A stretch of 42,312 bases of DNA from Pirellula staleyi DSM 6068. Lineage in GTDB: Bacteria > Planctomycetota > Planctomycetia > Pirellulales > Pirellulaceae. Shown here in pieces: positions 26,224-36,913 of the stretch. The stretch is from positions 1 to 42,312 of the forward strand of contig CAMCMB010000062.1 of the NCBI GenBank assembly GCA_945875845.1, given 5' to 3'. Position 1 is the first letter of the stretch. Each line of letters opens with the position of its first letter. A program made the translations under genes and the position numbers. A model generated the notes under the pieces. That model saw only the letters and a program-made list of their open reading frames with translations, was not told where the DNA came from and made no database searches.

Positions 26224-26285
26224 GGGAGGGCGAGGCTCCTGCCGAGCTTGGTCCGTAAATAGCTCGGCAGGAGCCTCGCTCTCCC
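26224..26285. repeat. Dispersed palindromic element, family 1, copy C
   Basis: Left arm 26224-26245 (GGGAGGGCGAGGCTCCTGCC then GA), 18-base loop, right arm 26264-26285 (TCGGCAGGAGCCTCGCTCTC then CC). The flank after it (AATGATTCGTTGGGTCTAAA then AGCGA) matches the flank of copy B. It lies between the VWA/GATase gene (stop at 26415) and the caspase-fold gene (start at 26126), so the transcript of the operon would read through it and could fold at this point. Confidence 0.85.
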
Positions 26286-26414
26286 CTTTTTTTCTAATGA
26301 TTCGTTGGGTCTAAAAGCGAGACGTCCTCCAAGCACGTCGGGGCAGTCGCCCGCTCCGCGTGCGATCGTGCACGAGTACGAAACGGGAATAGGGGAGCAA
26401 GAACCGTTTATCAT

Positions 26415-28967
26415 TTATGCCAACCCATAGCGTCGTCTTAGCCCCCACTCAGAGCAAATACAAAAAATCGCCAACAGCAGCACCCAACTTTGATGCCACA
26501 ACGGAAATACGCGTGTTTCTGACACAGGGACTTTCTTCGACGGCAAATCGGACACGAACGCATCAAGATCATCCCAGCCGACCACGCTACCGCCCGTTTC
26601 CGAAGCGATCGATTCCAGGACTTTTGTGTTATCCCCTATCTCCTGAAACTCTTGGGCGGATGGATCGTAGACCCAACCCAGTTGGGACGAGCCCATGGCG
26701 CTCCCATCGAGCGCTTTGACCTCCGTGGTGGCGGTGTAGACTCCTTCTTCCTCAGCGACGAAGGTCGATTCGTATTGGCCCGCAACGGCCGACGAACCTT
26801 CGGCTGGAGCGGTCGAGGACTTGCCACTGGGCGACACGATGGAAACGGTGACTTGTGCGTTGTCGACCGCTTTAAAATCGGTCCCTTTGACATCCACCAA
26901 AATGTGGGCCGTTTTCGAGGATGATGCTGCGTCGTCCCTCAATTTCATTTGAATGGGCTTTGGCACATCCGCGATCAACCAACGGACCATCTGTCGCCAT
27001 GATTGGCCGATAGGAGAACTACCCGGCCCATCATGATGCAGTCCCCATCGCCACATGTCGCCAATCATAAAGGCTGCGGTGCGCCCTTTTCCAAAGCGTT
27101 GCGTCACAAGCACGGGCACGTTTTCATCGGGCGACACCGAAGCTTCCGCCAAAACCGACGCGCCTGGCTTGATTCCCTTCGTTCGATTCAATACTTCAAA
27201 CGGAGGCATGCGTTGCAATCGCTCTTTCTCTGCGATCTCATTTTCAGCCAATCGTAAAAACGGTTGCAGCCAACCTTCACGTGTCATTTGATAACGTACC
27301 GACGGATTATCGTCGCCACCTGCAATGTTCATCGATGTCGCCGCCGACGCTTCCGAGATCCCTTCCTCTCCATAGACTGGCAGGAGTTGGCTTAGAACCG
27401 AGTTTCGGAACCCTTTGCCACGCATCGACTCTTGGCCACCAAGAACCAAAAGCCCTCCCCCCCGGACTGCAATGAACTGTCGCAGCAGCGATTGTTGTTC
27501 TAGTGAGAAAAAATCATGTTCGAGATCATCCAAAATGATCGCGCTGTATTCAAAAAGCTCTTCCGCATCTTTCGGAAAGCCCTTTTTAAGTTGATCGACA
27601 GACGTCCGGTCAAGCCTCGCAAAGACCGGTTCATCGTATTTCTCTTTTTCCTCCTGAGTCACATCTTCGAAGCCGGAAAACAACGGGTTCGAAGAATCTA
27701 CCTTCGAATCTCGGAAACTGAACTTAGGCTCCTTTTTCGCAATGCGGATCAGGGAGGTCATTTGAATCTCGACATCCTCCTCAAGTGCTCGCTTCAGAAA
27801 TTTGTATTCCCAATTCGGTCGGCCAGCCACATACAAAATGCGGTACGGACCTCTCCCACGGTCTACGACTTGGAAACGTCGATTGTTGCCGAGCGTCAAT
27901 TCCTCGGATTGGGCAGTTGGGCCGATACCGATTCCCGGTGCCGATGCTGGCAATGGGTCAGGAGTTGTATTCGCGGAATCCGCTTTAGGCGATAGTGCAA
28001 CGGGTACTTTTTCAACCACAATCTGATACCCTTGAACGCCTGGTTTTTCCGGTCGAAATCGAAATTCAACGCCCACCGGTTCAGAATCTTTTTTGAGAAC
28101 TACCGATTGAAATTGAACCGTCTTCAGACCGGCGTCCATCAGGTCCACTCTGACAAGTTGGTTTGCGAATCCGTTGTGCGTGATACTTGCCTGAATCGTG
28201 ACCGGAGCTGTCTCAAAATCCGATTGCCTCGTCGTGATCGAAGCGATTCGAATGTCGCGGCTATGGGTGAGTTTGCCGACGCTAACCGGGTAAACTGGAA
28301 AACCCAATCGACTAAGCGAATGGGTTGGCTGGCCACTCGAGGACGTTTCCACCGCAGGTTGCTGGACTAAGTTGTCCAGCCGATCCAGCCGATCCGTCGC
28401 TTGTCCGTCCGTGACCAACAAGACACCCGCTAACGGTCGACCTCGAAAGCGTTCGGCAATCGAAGCAAGCGAACCGTAGAGCGCCGACTCTTTTCCCCGG
28501 TACTCGACCCCTTCGAATGTATCAACAGGCTCCAATGCAGAATCAAATGTGTAGCGACGGACACGGAAATCGTCGGAGAGGTTTCTTTGCCATTGTGACT
28601 CGTCGCTGAGCAAGGCTTTGATTTTCTGAGATTGCAGAGGCAAACGATCTTGGCTCACAACATCAATGCTATTGCTCGTGTCGACCAAAATGGTAAAGAC
28701 GTTGGCTTGCGGTTTAGGACGCTCCAAAGTCCCCAGTGGCTCCAGCAAGCATACCAGCAGAATTCCAATACCGAGACATCGCAACACAATCCCAAGGGAC
28801 TTCAGCGACCACGGCATCGAACTACGGCGATACGAGAATAGCGTTAAAATCGCCAACACCGCGCCCGCCAACGCGACCCATTTCATCCACCCCATATTGG
28901 CGAACACAAGATCCCCGTAACTGCTGTCGACTTCGGCGAATAAGCTACCTATCGAAAGACGAATCAT
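26415..28967 (-). CDS. Membrane protein with VWA and glutamine-amidotransferase-like domains
   Basis: 850 residues. Two N-terminal membrane segments (about 28-46 and 56-76) precede a von Willebrand A domain with MIDAS motif DTSNS (96-100) and VTDGQATD. A glutamine-amidotransferase-like fold follows, opening with [20 protein letters not shown] and containing [18 protein letters not shown]; the nucleophile Cys is not seen, as usual for this type. A beta-rich domain and a C-terminal membrane helix ([16 protein letters not shown]) end the protein. This architecture is common beside MoxR/DUF58 genes. It overlaps the upstream giant gene by ATGA (28964-28967). A periplasmic, metal-dependent protein-binding role is inferred. 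Confidence 0.88.
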   Translation of the reverse strand: MIRLSIGSLFAEVDSSYGDLVFANMGWMKWVALAGAVLAILTLFSYRRSSMPWSLKSLGIVLRCLGIGILLVCLLEPLGTLERPKPQANVFTILVDTSNSIDVVSQDRLPLQSQKIKALLSDESQWQRNLSDDFRVRRYTFDSALEPVDTFEGVEYRGKESALYGSLASIAERFRGRPLAGVLLVTDGQATDRLDRLDNLVQQPAVETSSSGQPTHSLSRLGFPVYPVSVGKLTHSRDIRIASITTRQSDFETAPVTIQASITHNGFANQLVRVDLMDAGLKTVQFQSVVLKKDSEPVGVEFRFRPEKPGVQGYQIVVEKVPVALSPKADSANTTPDPLPASAPGIGIGPTAQSEELTLGNNRRFQVVDRGRGPYRILYVAGRPNWEYKFLKRALEEDVEIQMTSLIRIAKKEPKFSFRDSKVDSSNPLFSGFEDVTQEEKEKYDEPVFARLDRTSVDQLKKGFPKDAEELFEYSAIILDDLEHDFFSLEQQSLLRQFIAVRGGGLLVLGGQESMRGKGFRNSVLSQLLPVYGEEGISEASAATSMNIAGGDDNPSVRYQMTREGWLQPFLRLAENEIAEKERLQRMPPFEVLNRTKGIKPGASVLAEASVSPDENVPVLVTQRFGKGRTAAFMIGDMWRWGLHHDGPGSSPIGQSWRQMVRWLIADVPKPIQMKLRDDAASSSKTAHILVDVKGTDFKAVDNAQVTVSIVSPSGKSSTAPAEGSSAVAGQYESTFVAEEEGVYTATTEVKALDGSAMGSSQLGWVYDPSAQEFQEIGDNTKVLESIASETGGSVVGWDDLDAFVSDLPSKKVPVSETRVFPLWHQSWVLLLAIFCICSEWGLRRRYGLA

Positions 28968-31900
28968 CGACTCTTGCCACTCCCGATATTCTCGTAGTAC
29001 CGATCCTGTTGTTGTTGGTACAGACTCGGAACCGGATCGCGATCGATTGGAATCAACGCGTTGCGTTCGGCAGACTGTCTCAACAACTCCTCCTGTACCT
29101 TTTCACGCAATTGATTTAACGGCTCGGCAATCAAGCGGCGAACGAGCGGCCACTCGGGTTCCTTGGCATGCCTCTTGTAGTCGATTCGCATGGACCGTGC
29201 AGCCTCTCGAATTCGTCCAGCCTCTGCTCGTAATTCTGGAGATCGCACCAATTCTTCCGCATCTCGCAACGAATCCAACCACTCCGTAAAATTCTCACCT
29301 GTTAAAGGTGCACTCTCAGACGCTTGGCGTGCGGATTGCTCCGCTAGTTGGTCAAGTCCTCCACGCCCAGAATTATTCGCTGGCGGATTGCTCCGTTGTC
29401 GCTCGCCGCCAAGTTGCCCGCTTTGTGGCTGCCCGTCTTGTGGTTGCCCTCCCTGTGGCTGCCCATCTTGTGGCTGCCCATCTTGTGGCTGTCCTCCCTG
29501 TGGTTGCCCATCTTGTGGCTGTCCTCCCTGTGGCTGTCCTCCCTGTGGCTGTCCTCCCTGTGGTTGCCCTCCCTGTGGTTGCCCTCCCTGTGGTTGCCCA
29601 TCTTGTGGTTGCCCATCTTGTGGCTGTCCGTCTTGTGGCTGTCCGGGTTGTGGTTGTCCGGGTTGTGGTTGTCCGGGTTGTGGCTGTCCGGGTTGTCCAT
29701 CCTGAGGCTGTTGTTCACCCTCTTTCCTTTCCCCATCAGCTCTTTGGCTGGACTTGGTACCACTTGGGTCTTTTCTCTCTATCTCCTCATCGAGTTGGCG
29801 TTGGGCGCGTTTCAGTTCGCTCAAGGCCCGCCGCAAGGACTCCTGCTCGCTCCCAATCACGCTTTCGGAAGCTTGCTCGATGTTCTCCTTTAGGTTTCGG
29901 ATCCCCTTGGAGACTTCGTTCGTCGCCCGCGCAGCCGGTTCTTCCAATCCCCTGTCGACCAGACTGGGGATCTGGTCGAGTCGTTGCTCAAGGCCTTGTT
30001 GTTTGGCTTCGCGAAACGAGTCGTATATCTGTTCGGCCAAAAGAGGTTCGCTCGATTCCGCTTCGCTCACGGTCTCTCGCATTTTTTCTAGCAATTCGTT
30101 GAGATCTTTCTTCTGTTGTTGAATTGCTTGCTGCAAGGACTCCACTGCTTTTTCGTCTCCTTCGGGGCGCAATGGCGTGGCAGACTCGTCCGGTAAGTTG
30201 CCATCCCTTGAATTGGGTGTGGCGGCATCGGCACCACGAGCTGGTTCTGAAGCCGAATGAGCATCCTTGGCCGACGGGATTCTTTCAGCCAGCTTCTGCT
30301 GTTGCTGATCGAGTTTGCCCGCATCGCGCATCAAGTCTCGCATTGTTTGCTCAAATTGATTCGACGACTCTTTTCGCATCTGCTCCCTTGTTTCGTCCAG
30401 CTGCCGTTCGGCCCGAGTACCGGATGAGAGTGCTTGCGATGTCTCACCCTTGCTGAGCGCTTCAGCCGACTGCTGCAAATCGCTCCGAGCTTGTTCGGTC
30501 TGTTCGCGAGCTTGGTCCATCGCTTGACGATTCTCCGGTTGGTTCATTCGTTCGAGCAGTTCATCGGAATCTTTTAGGAGCTCCTCTTGGTTGTCCCTCA
30601 ATCGTTTTAGTTGTTCCTCAAGCTCCTGCTTTTTCTCTTCTGTTTTTGCTTCGCGAAGAGCCGTTTCGAGATTCTTAAGCTGTTCGTTGATATCTTTTTG
30701 GCGTCTTGCCAATTCCTCTAATCGATTCATCACTTGACGCGATTCACGCTGGGCGGTTGGCTCCGGTGCATCTGCTTGTTTTTCCGATTCGTATTTGTTG
30801 TCCTCGTCTTGCAGCTTCAGTTGCTCAAGTTGTTCCTGGCGATTTTTCTGGCTCGAACTCTTGGAAGCGGACTTCGATTGCGACTGCTGTGATTTGACGA
30901 TATTGTGCTCACGAGCCCGAAGACGCAAAAGACCCTCATACGCCTTTCTCTCGCTTTGCAAAGCGTCGCGAAGGACTTTCAAGTCGGATGCATCGACTGA
31001 GCTTTGCAACGCTTGAATGGCACCGGTCATTGCATCTCGAACATCCTCCAAGTACTCCAACGATTTTTCATCCTTGAGCTTTTCTTCAAGATCGCTCGTC
31101 ATCTCCATGGCGCTTTGCTGGCTCTCAAGCAGCGTCTTGGCGTCCTCCAAGAAACTCTTACTGAGCGTGGCCGGTTTCTCTCGGCGCAGTATATTCCAAG
31201 TTGCAGTCACGATCTGCTTTTGTATTTCGGCCAATTCCTCTGCTTGCTTACCACCCTCGCTCTGTTGCTGTTGTTCTTGTTGCTGTTTTTGTTGCTCGGG
31301 TGACATCGACTCCCCTTGGCGGAAAATCTCTTCGAAAGGCCTTACTTCCGCGAAGAACATTTCGCCATCTACGCGTCGCGGATTGCCGTCGCGGTCAATA
31401 TCCTCGGCCCAGAAGAAATAGCTGAGCAACTGATCGGGCTGAGCTTGCAGCGATTCCAAATCGACCAAGTGCTTGAGCTCGACCTTGCCCGATTTGGCAG
31501 GCATCGAGACTAGCGACACTTCCTCAGGTTCAGAATCACCCATCACCAATGTCAAACCGGATCGTTGTATGCCAAAGTCGTCTTTGGCAGTCGCCTGTAT
31601 CTGCACTTCTTGGAGTGGCGAAACTCTCAGGTCCGAGGCGCGAGCAAGCTTCATTTCAGGAGGGAGATTGGCGAGGACTTTCGCCGACAGATCGTCTTCG
31701 AATTTCGCGGATCGACCATCTTTGTCCACCAAACGTACACTCCATCGTTTTGATTCCGACATTACGAACTTTGCTTGATACAGCAATGGCACATCGACCG
31801 ATACGGTCAAGGGCGTTGACAGACCAGATTCATCAACCAACTCGGCCGTCATCAAAGGCTTGTTGACCAAACAAGACCAAGTTAGTTCCGCTCCGTCTAC

Positions 31901-32791
31901 CACTGTAACGCGTCGTGTGTTTTCGATGGTTCGAGTCTCCTTGTTCGCATACAAAGGTGACGCAATGGTTGCGTCGCTTCGGACCAAGGCTGGATACTCA
32001 AACGTTTTGATTTTGTACTGTTTGGTCGAATTGGTTCCGTATTCGATTCGATACTCTTGATCCTGTTGAACGTTTCGAACATAACCGCCGAACAGAGGAT
32101 CTTTCAGGCTGCGAACCATAGCTTGTCGAGATGGTTCGTTTCTCTCGGATGTAGCCGTTAACCATACTTCTGCAGGCGCTTCGATTGGAAAACGGACCGT
32201 CACGACGACATCCTTACCCCTCTCAATTTCCACATCGCCCGGCTCTACGATCAGCGCCTGCGATGCTGGATTCAACAGCGAAATGATCGATGAATTGCCT
32301 AAAGTGTTTTCCCTCCCCAGGCATTGCAAGATTGTCCAGGCAGCACAAGCCAACAACAGGAATTGAGATATCCAAGCCATAAGCACTCTGCCATTCGGAA
32401 CGGTTCTTGACCAATCGTTCGATCGCGCATGGTGAATAGTCTCATCGATGAGCGACTTTTCAAAAAAACCCTTCGTCTCCTGAACTTGGACTGCGGTTAT
32501 CAATCTCTCTTTCAGCGACGGCAGGTGTCGTTCGATCTGAGTTGCCAACCAGCGCGGATCTCGGTAAGTCCATCGGCTAGCCAACCAGCCAAGAAGCAAC
32601 GTTCCGGCGATAGCACTCAAGGCCAGATACGCTGTCTTAAACCCATCGAGCTTAAGAAGTCCGCCTGTGCTCGCGAAAACGACTGCCGCCAGTGCCCAAA
32701 GGACCCAAGCAGCCGAAAGAAACCAACCAAGCCATACCAATCGGTAACGGCGAGCAACTCCGGAAATGAGATAGTTTACGTGTCGGTTCAT
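28964..32791 (-). CDS. Giant coiled-coil membrane protein (DUF4175-like) with GQPQx repeats
   Basis: 1275 residues. Two N-terminal membrane helices (about 17-42 and 50-70) and a third near 140-160 are followed by beta-rich extracytoplasmic domains (about 180-480), then a very long Gln/Glu/Arg/Lys-rich coiled coil (about 500-1030) with runs such as [18 protein letters not shown] repeat of 18 GQPQx pentapeptides (29420-29689) follows, then a short conserved C-terminal domain ending in YYENIG. The layout resembles DUF4175-type proteins found in MoxR operons of planctomycetes and other bacteria. ATG start at 32791 overlaps the upstream BatA-like gene (ATGA). Probably spans the periplasm; partners unknown. 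Confidence 0.85.
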   Translation of the reverse strand: MNRHVNYLISGVARRYRLVWLGWFLSAAWVLWALAAVVFASTGGLLKLDGFKTAYLALSAIAGTLLLGWLASRWTYRDPRWLATQIERHLPSLKERLITAVQVQETKGFFEKSLIDETIHHARSNDWSRTVPNGRVLMAWISQFLLLACAAWTILQCLGRENTLGNSSIISLLNPASQALIVEPGDVEIERGKDVVVTVRFPIEAPAEVWLTATSERNEPSRQAMVRSLKDPLFGGYVRNVQQDQEYRIEYGTNSTKQYKIKTFEYPALVRSDATIASPLYANKETRTIENTRRVTVVDGAELTWSCLVNKPLMTAELVDESGLSTPLTVSVDVPLLYQAKFVMSESKRWSVRLVDKDGRSAKFEDDLSAKVLANLPPEMKLARASDLRVSPLQEVQIQATAKDDFGIQRSGLTLVMGDSEPEEVSLVSMPAKSGKVELKHLVDLESLQAQPDQLLSYFFWAEDIDRDGNPRRVDGEMFFAEVRPFEEIFRQGESMSPEQQKQQQEQQQQSEGGKQAEELAEIQKQIVTATWNILRREKPATLSKSFLEDAKTLLESQQSAMEMTSDLEEKLKDEKSLEYLEDVRDAMTGAIQALQSSVDASDLKVLRDALQSERKAYEGLLRLRAREHNIVKSQQSQSKSASKSSSQKNRQEQLEQLKLQDEDNKYESEKQADAPEPTAQRESRQVMNRLEELARRQKDINEQLKNLETALREAKTEEKKQELEEQLKRLRDNQEELLKDSDELLERMNQPENRQAMDQAREQTEQARSDLQQSAEALSKGETSQALSSGTRAERQLDETREQMRKESSNQFEQTMRDLMRDAGKLDQQQQKLAERIPSAKDAHSASEPARGADAATPNSRDGNLPDESATPLRPEGDEKAVESLQQAIQQQKKDLNELLEKMRETVSEAESSEPLLAEQIYDSFREAKQQGLEQRLDQIPSLVDRGLEEPAARATNEVSKGIRNLKENIEQASESVIGSEQESLRRALSELKRAQRQLDEEIERKDPSGTKSSQRADGERKEGEQQPQDGQPGQPQPGQPQPGQPQPGQPQDGQPQDGQPQDGQPQGGQPQGGQPQGGQPQGGQPQGGQPQDGQPQGGQPQDGQPQDGQPQGGQPQDGQPQSGQLGGERQRSNPPANNSGRGGLDQLAEQSARQASESAPLTGENFTEWLDSLRDAEELVRSPELRAEAGRIREAARSMRIDYKRHAKEPEWPLVRRLIAEPLNQLREKVQEELLRQSAERNALIPIDRDPVPSLYQQQQDRYYENIGSGKSR
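29420..29689 (-). repeat. 18-unit, 15-bp in-gene tandem repeat (GQPQx)
   Basis: Eighteen consecutive 15-bp units on the minus strand encode GQPQ followed by P, D, G or S. In protein order the last residue reads P,P,P,D,D,D,G,G,G,G,G,D,G,D,D,G,D,S. Near-identity of neighbouring units suggests recent expansion by slippage; changes of whole units keep the frame. The encoded stretch is flexible and non-globular, lying between the coiled coil and the C-terminal domain of the giant membrane protein. Confidence 0.92.
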
Positions 32792-34893
32792 GCGAATCTA
32801 TTCCTTGCAATACACAAAAGGGACTCGATGCCAACGGCACCCAATACACCCATGACTAACCAACGCCACCAACCTTGCTTTGCTTCGAGTTCAACGGCCC
32901 GTAGTTGACGTTGCAAACCTTCTTTTTGCTCCAGCGGTCGCTGATCCACCATCGCGACTCCAAGGCGTTCGAGGCGTTCTACGTCTGCAACCGTGGTGAG
33001 GCTCTCCGAGTCGTCGAGGTTGACGGCGATTCGAACGTCTCGGCCTGTTTGATCCATGCGATGATAGATTCCCGGCTGGACTGCTTGGCTTGAAAGCAAA
33101 CCGCTCTCACCCCCCAACTCGACTCCGGTAGGATCTATCAATCTTTCACCGGACGACCAAGCCAGGGTGCCGCCGACCGTGTGTTTGTCCGAATCACTCT
33201 CTTCCGGTGCAGCCAAACGAAACAGAGCGGCCATGATCGGCACAAACTTGCTGGAAAGTGCCAGTTGACTCTGCGATGGTTGCCAACCCGCAGTCAGGAT
33301 CCATAGCTTTCCCACTCCTTGAGCCCGACGAAGCAACGCAGGCGAACCATCATCGAATCTCGCCAGAATTTGCCATTGCGTATCGTCTTGAAGCTCCAGT
33401 TTGCGATGCTTCCAAAAGCGTACTTTCGTAAAGTCGTTGAAACGTGAACTCGACAAATCAGCGAAAAGCGGATGCCTGAAATCAATCTGCTCCAGCATCG
33501 CGTATTGCTTGACTTTGGCTTCGGAAACAGCGATGCCAGTCTCGCCCGTAAGGCTGCGAAGCCCCTCTGTTGACGTTTCGCTCGCTGCATCCAACACCCA
33601 AAGAACGTTGCCGCCAAGCTCAATGTACTTTGCTAATTCAATAAGATCGGGCACGGTGGCATGATGCGATGCAACAATCAGAGGTGATTGCGAAGGGGTC
33701 GGCCAGACTTCACCGCTTCCTGGGGCTCGGGCTTCATACCTCACGACTCGAGAGGGGCTACTTAACGGTAGTTGTTCCAAAAAATAACTTAAGGAGTCTT
33801 CGGGCAATTGATTAGCAGCATCAAGACAGATCAGCTTCAATTGTGCTGGCTCGGTTTTCGCAATGTAAAATTGATTGTCATACTCCGATGCGTCTCCCTC
33901 CAATTTCAACGCTTGCGAATGGATTGGAGGCGAGGGCATTTGAACAACGAGCGAACTGCCCGATGGCACTTGGCACTTCGTCACCGTACCTGGCACACTT
34001 ATCCCTTTTTCGTCCAACCATGAAAGCTGAAACTGCTCTTGTGTACTGGGTGCATAATTTGCCACCCGAACACGAACAATGGGTTCATCGCTAGAACTTC
34101 CTTTCGCAACGGCTTGGGGTTTGCCCAACCCGTCTTCCGGTCCCGTCGACGTTAATAAAGTTGCGCGGGCATTGCCCGATGCGGTTGGCCGCATGCGTTC
34201 CATTCGAACTTTGCAAGTGCTGGGCCACGTGTAGCCAGTCAGCTTCTCCAACGACATCCCGTTTTGAAAGTCGGTAACAATCACAATCTCGCTGGCGGAA
34301 GTTGACGAATCGGTCGAAGCGTCGTTGTCCGCTTGCAGCAAATCCGCAGCTTGAACCAACGCGGAGCCCAGATCGGTCCCCATCCAAGTTGGCTTCATTG
34401 ACTTCAGTCCCGCGCGTGCAAGTTGTTGACGCTGAGCAGGTGGTGTACCAATGGCTTCCTCAACGGAAACCAACGGCTTAAGCGATCGATCGAATGTGTA
34501 TACCGCCAGTACATCGGTGGGAACGGATTGCTCAACGATCTTTTCAACACGCGCCATTGCGGTTTCCCAAAGTCCGGGTCTCTGCATACTCGCACTCGTA
34601 TCGATGAGTATCATACGGCGCATTCCAACAGGATTCGTGTCGGTCTCCGCAGCAACATTCCAGTAAGGACGAGAAAACGCGACTGCTAGCAGGCCCAGTG
34701 CCAACGCTCGCATCAACAGTAGCAGCCATTGATCGATGCGGCTTTGACTCGTTAAGCGTGGTGGCGCGGACTCCAAAAACATCAACGAACTAAATAACTG
34801 TCGATCCTTGGGACGCTTGCGCACCATGTGAAACAGAATCGGAAGCGCGATCGCGAGCCCAGCCAATGCAAACAGAGGTGACAGAAAACTCAT
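32788..34893 (-). CDS. BatA-like membrane protein with VWA domain
   Basis: 701 residues from ATG 34893. The frame is open upstream, but that part overlaps the DUF58 gene; the ATGA overlap (34890-34893) supports this start. The N-terminal BatA region has two membrane helices (about 5-24 and 54-73) around the conserved [15 protein letters not shown] segment. A VWA domain follows with MIDAS DTSAS (98-102) and a later IVTDFQNG. A beta-rich region and GATase-like segment ([16 protein letters not shown]) lie in the middle, and a C-terminal helix ([19 protein letters not shown]) anchors the end. Typical third component of MoxR-DUF58-VWA units. Confidence 0.9.
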   Translation of the reverse strand: MSFLSPLFALAGLAIALPILFHMVRKRPKDRQLFSSLMFLESAPPRLTSQSRIDQWLLLLMRALALGLLAVAFSRPYWNVAAETDTNPVGMRRMILIDTSASMQRPGLWETAMARVEKIVEQSVPTDVLAVYTFDRSLKPLVSVEEAIGTPPAQRQQLARAGLKSMKPTWMGTDLGSALVQAADLLQADNDASTDSSTSASEIVIVTDFQNGMSLEKLTGYTWPSTCKVRMERMRPTASGNARATLLTSTGPEDGLGKPQAVAKGSSSDEPIVRVRVANYAPSTQEQFQLSWLDEKGISVPGTVTKCQVPSGSSLVVQMPSPPIHSQALKLEGDASEYDNQFYIAKTEPAQLKLICLDAANQLPEDSLSYFLEQLPLSSPSRVVRYEARAPGSGEVWPTPSQSPLIVASHHATVPDLIELAKYIELGGNVLWVLDAASETSTEGLRSLTGETGIAVSEAKVKQYAMLEQIDFRHPLFADLSSSRFNDFTKVRFWKHRKLELQDDTQWQILARFDDGSPALLRRAQGVGKLWILTAGWQPSQSQLALSSKFVPIMAALFRLAAPEESDSDKHTVGGTLAWSSGERLIDPTGVELGGESGLLSSQAVQPGIYHRMDQTGRDVRIAVNLDDSESLTTVADVERLERLGVAMVDQRPLEQKEGLQRQLRAVELEAKQGWWRWLVMGVLGAVGIESLLCIARNRFA

Positions 34894-35885
34894 CGAGAAC
34901 CTCCAGCAGAAGCACGAACGGCACCCCCCGATCGATTCGATCGAGCGCGGTTGGAACGGGAACCGGCATTCTGTTGCCGAAACAGCAAATCGAACAATGC
35001 ATGCTCGATCGATTCGTTGGTTTTGAGCGATGTCCACCCGATACCATACTGACCGCACATTTCAATGAGTGCCTGTTCGTGCGCCATGAATTTCTTTTGG
35101 TACGAGGCACGAGCGGTATCCGGATTGACGTACATCTCGCGGCCTGACTCCAAATCGAGAATCATCGATGCTTTGCTCCATCCAAGATCCACTTCGCCAG
35201 GGTCCAAAACTCGCAGCAACATCACTTCATGGCTGCGGGCTCGCAAATAGGACAACGGTTGACGCAATGACTCAACCGGGACCAAGAAATCTGAAACGAT
35301 CAAGACAAGACTTCGTTGGCGAACCATGTCCGCCAAATGGGCCAAGGGGCGCTGCAGATCGGTCAAGGTGCCTTGCGGAGGCTTCTCGAGCAACGAAAGG
35401 ATTCTTTTGAGCTGTCCTGGCCGAAAGCGGGCGGCGAGAAACTCAGTGACATCCGCCTCGAAGGTCAAAAGCCCGACTGCATCGCGTTGCAACGTCAAAT
35501 AATAAGCGAGTGTTGCAGCGAGCGTTCTCGCATAATCGATCTTTTTGTACTCAAGCGAACCAAACTCCATCGACTTGCTCTGATCGACGACCAAATAACA
35601 GCGGCGATTGGTTTCGTCTTCGAATTTCTTGAGGTAGTAACGATCGCTGCGGGCGAAAAGTTTCCAATCGATCGAGCGAGGATCGTCCCCTTCGCTGTAC
35701 GGACGGTATTCGCTGAACTCCACCGAAAAGCCGTGCAACGGACTTCGGTGAAGACCGTTGTGAAAACCATCCACGACCGACTTGGCACGCAATTGCATAT
35801 CTTTGATCCGCATCAACGCAGCCATATCGATCCACTTATCGATCGTCTTGGTGCTGTTATTCGTAGATGTGACCGAGGAAGCCAT
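34890..35885 (-). CDS. DUF58 domain protein
   Basis: 331 residues from ATG 35885, three bases after the MoxR stop. The family core EFSEYRPYSEGDDPRSIDWK (56-75) followed by LFARSDRYYLKKFEDE is diagnostic. A degenerate VWA domain has DQSKS (101-105) as MIDAS-like motif. There is no membrane segment, unlike some DUF58 proteins, so it should be cytoplasmic, next to MoxR. The C-terminus is Ser/Arg/Asn-rich. DUF58 proteins accompany MoxR ATPases and are thought to act with them in assembling or activating complexes. Confidence 0.93.
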   Translation of the reverse strand: MASSVTSTNNSTKTIDKWIDMAALMRIKDMQLRAKSVVDGFHNGLHRSPLHGFSVEFSEYRPYSEGDDPRSIDWKLFARSDRYYLKKFEDETNRRCYLVVDQSKSMEFGSLEYKKIDYARTLAATLAYYLTLQRDAVGLLTFEADVTEFLAARFRPGQLKRILSLLEKPPQGTLTDLQRPLAHLADMVRQRSLVLIVSDFLVPVESLRQPLSYLRARSHEVMLLRVLDPGEVDLGWSKASMILDLESGREMYVNPDTARASYQKKFMAHEQALIEMCGQYGIGWTSLKTNESIEHALFDLLFRQQNAGSRSNRARSNRSGGAVRASAGGSR

Positions 35886-35887
35886 GT

Positions 35888-36886
35888 CTAACGGACCTCT
35901 GCGATTAAACGATCGATGCAATCTTCGACGGTAACGCCTTCGGCTTCGGCTTTGTATCCGAGCAATAGTCGGTGGCGCAAGACAGGATGCACCAAGGCCT
36001 TGATGTCGTCGATGGATACATGCGATTGTCCATTGATCAAGGCTCGAGCTTTTGCGCCCAGCACCAGCATCTGAGCCGCTCGCAAACCGGCACCCCAATT
36101 CACCCATTGATTGACGAAGCTGGCCGCTTCCGGACGACCGGGTCGAGTTGCGGCCACGAGTCGCACTGCGTAGCCAGCCACTTCTTCGGCGATTGGCATT
36201 TGCCGAACCATTTCGTGAAACCGTAGGACATCTTCGCCGGTAAACAACGGTTGGATGGGATCGGATTTCTTGCTGGTCGTATCGAGAACAACCTGCAGTT
36301 CATCTTTGAACGGCAAATAGTCGATCATGACATTGAACATGAACCGATCGAGTTGTGCCTCGGGCAATGGATACGTCCCCTCCATTTCGATTGGATTTTG
36401 CGTTGCCAATACGAAGAAAGGTTCGGGCAAGGCGTATCGCGTGCCGGCGGCTGTTACTTGATGCTCCTGCATTGCCTCGAGCAAGGCGGCTTGTGTCTTG
36501 GGTGGTGTGCGGTTGATTTCGTCGGCCAGAATGACGTTGGCAAAGACTGGGCCTTGAACAAACTGCAAGACGCGTCGCCCGTCGACTTCATCGAGAATCT
36601 CGGTGCCCGTTATGTCGGCGGGCATCAAGTCGGGCGTAAACTGAATGCGGCGAAACTCAAGATGAAACACTTGAGCCACACTGCGAACCAAAAGCGTTTT
36701 TGCCAATCCAGGCGCACCTGTGATCAAACAGTGCGATCCAGAAAAAAGACAGATCAGCAATTGCTCGATGACCGCCTTTTGACCCACGATCGTTTTCGAC
36801 AACTCCGCATCGATCTTGTCTTTGCTTTCGCGAATTAGCTTCACGAGCGCCGCTTGTTCTTCATAAGGTAAACTGGCAGTACTCAA
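35888..36886 (-). CDS. MoxR family AAA+ ATPase
   Basis: 332 residues. Walker A GAPGLAKT (57-64), Walker B with ILADEINR (119-126) followed by TPPKTQAALLEAMQE, sensor-1 ATQNPIEMEGTYPLPEAQLDRF, and the C-terminal lid domain with HPVLRHRLLL. MoxR ATPases act as chaperones for metal-cofactor insertion or assembly of VWA partners. The genes downstream (DUF58, VWA, coiled coil, VWA/GATase) are the usual partners. A gap of 27 bases separates it from the DUF4159 gene, which is here downstream-proximal to the operon promoter. ATG start at 36886. Confidence 0.96.
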   Translation of the reverse strand: MSTASLPYEEQAALVKLIRESKDKIDAELSKTIVGQKAVIEQLLICLFSGSHCLITGAPGLAKTLLVRSVAQVFHLEFRRIQFTPDLMPADITGTEILDEVDGRRVLQFVQGPVFANVILADEINRTPPKTQAALLEAMQEHQVTAAGTRYALPEPFFVLATQNPIEMEGTYPLPEAQLDRFMFNVMIDYLPFKDELQVVLDTTSKKSDPIQPLFTGEDVLRFHEMVRQMPIAEEVAGYAVRLVAATRPGRPEAASFVNQWVNWGAGLRAAQMLVLGAKARALINGQSHVSIDDIKALVHPVLRHRLLLGYKAEAEGVTVEDCIDRLIAEVR

Positions 36887-36913
36887 GGTGTTTTGGTCCT
36901 AAGTTGATGTGGG

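Noticed and set aside
26127-26414. Longer start for the caspase-fold protein
   Set aside because: The added region translates palindrome copy C; a signal peptide begins at ATG 26126.
29420-29689. CRISPR-like array
   Set aside because: Units are 15 bp, contiguous, in frame, and without unique spacers, so this is a protein-coding tandem repeat.
29190-29893. Plus-strand open frames opposite the GQPQx repeat
   Set aside because: The low-complexity Cys/Pro, Val/Ala/Leu and Leu/Trp peptides are antisense shadows of the repeat in the giant membrane protein gene.
35886-36107. Longer start for the DUF58 protein
   Set aside because: The extension lies inside the moxR gene in another frame and lacks homology; ATG 35885 is three bases from the moxR stop.
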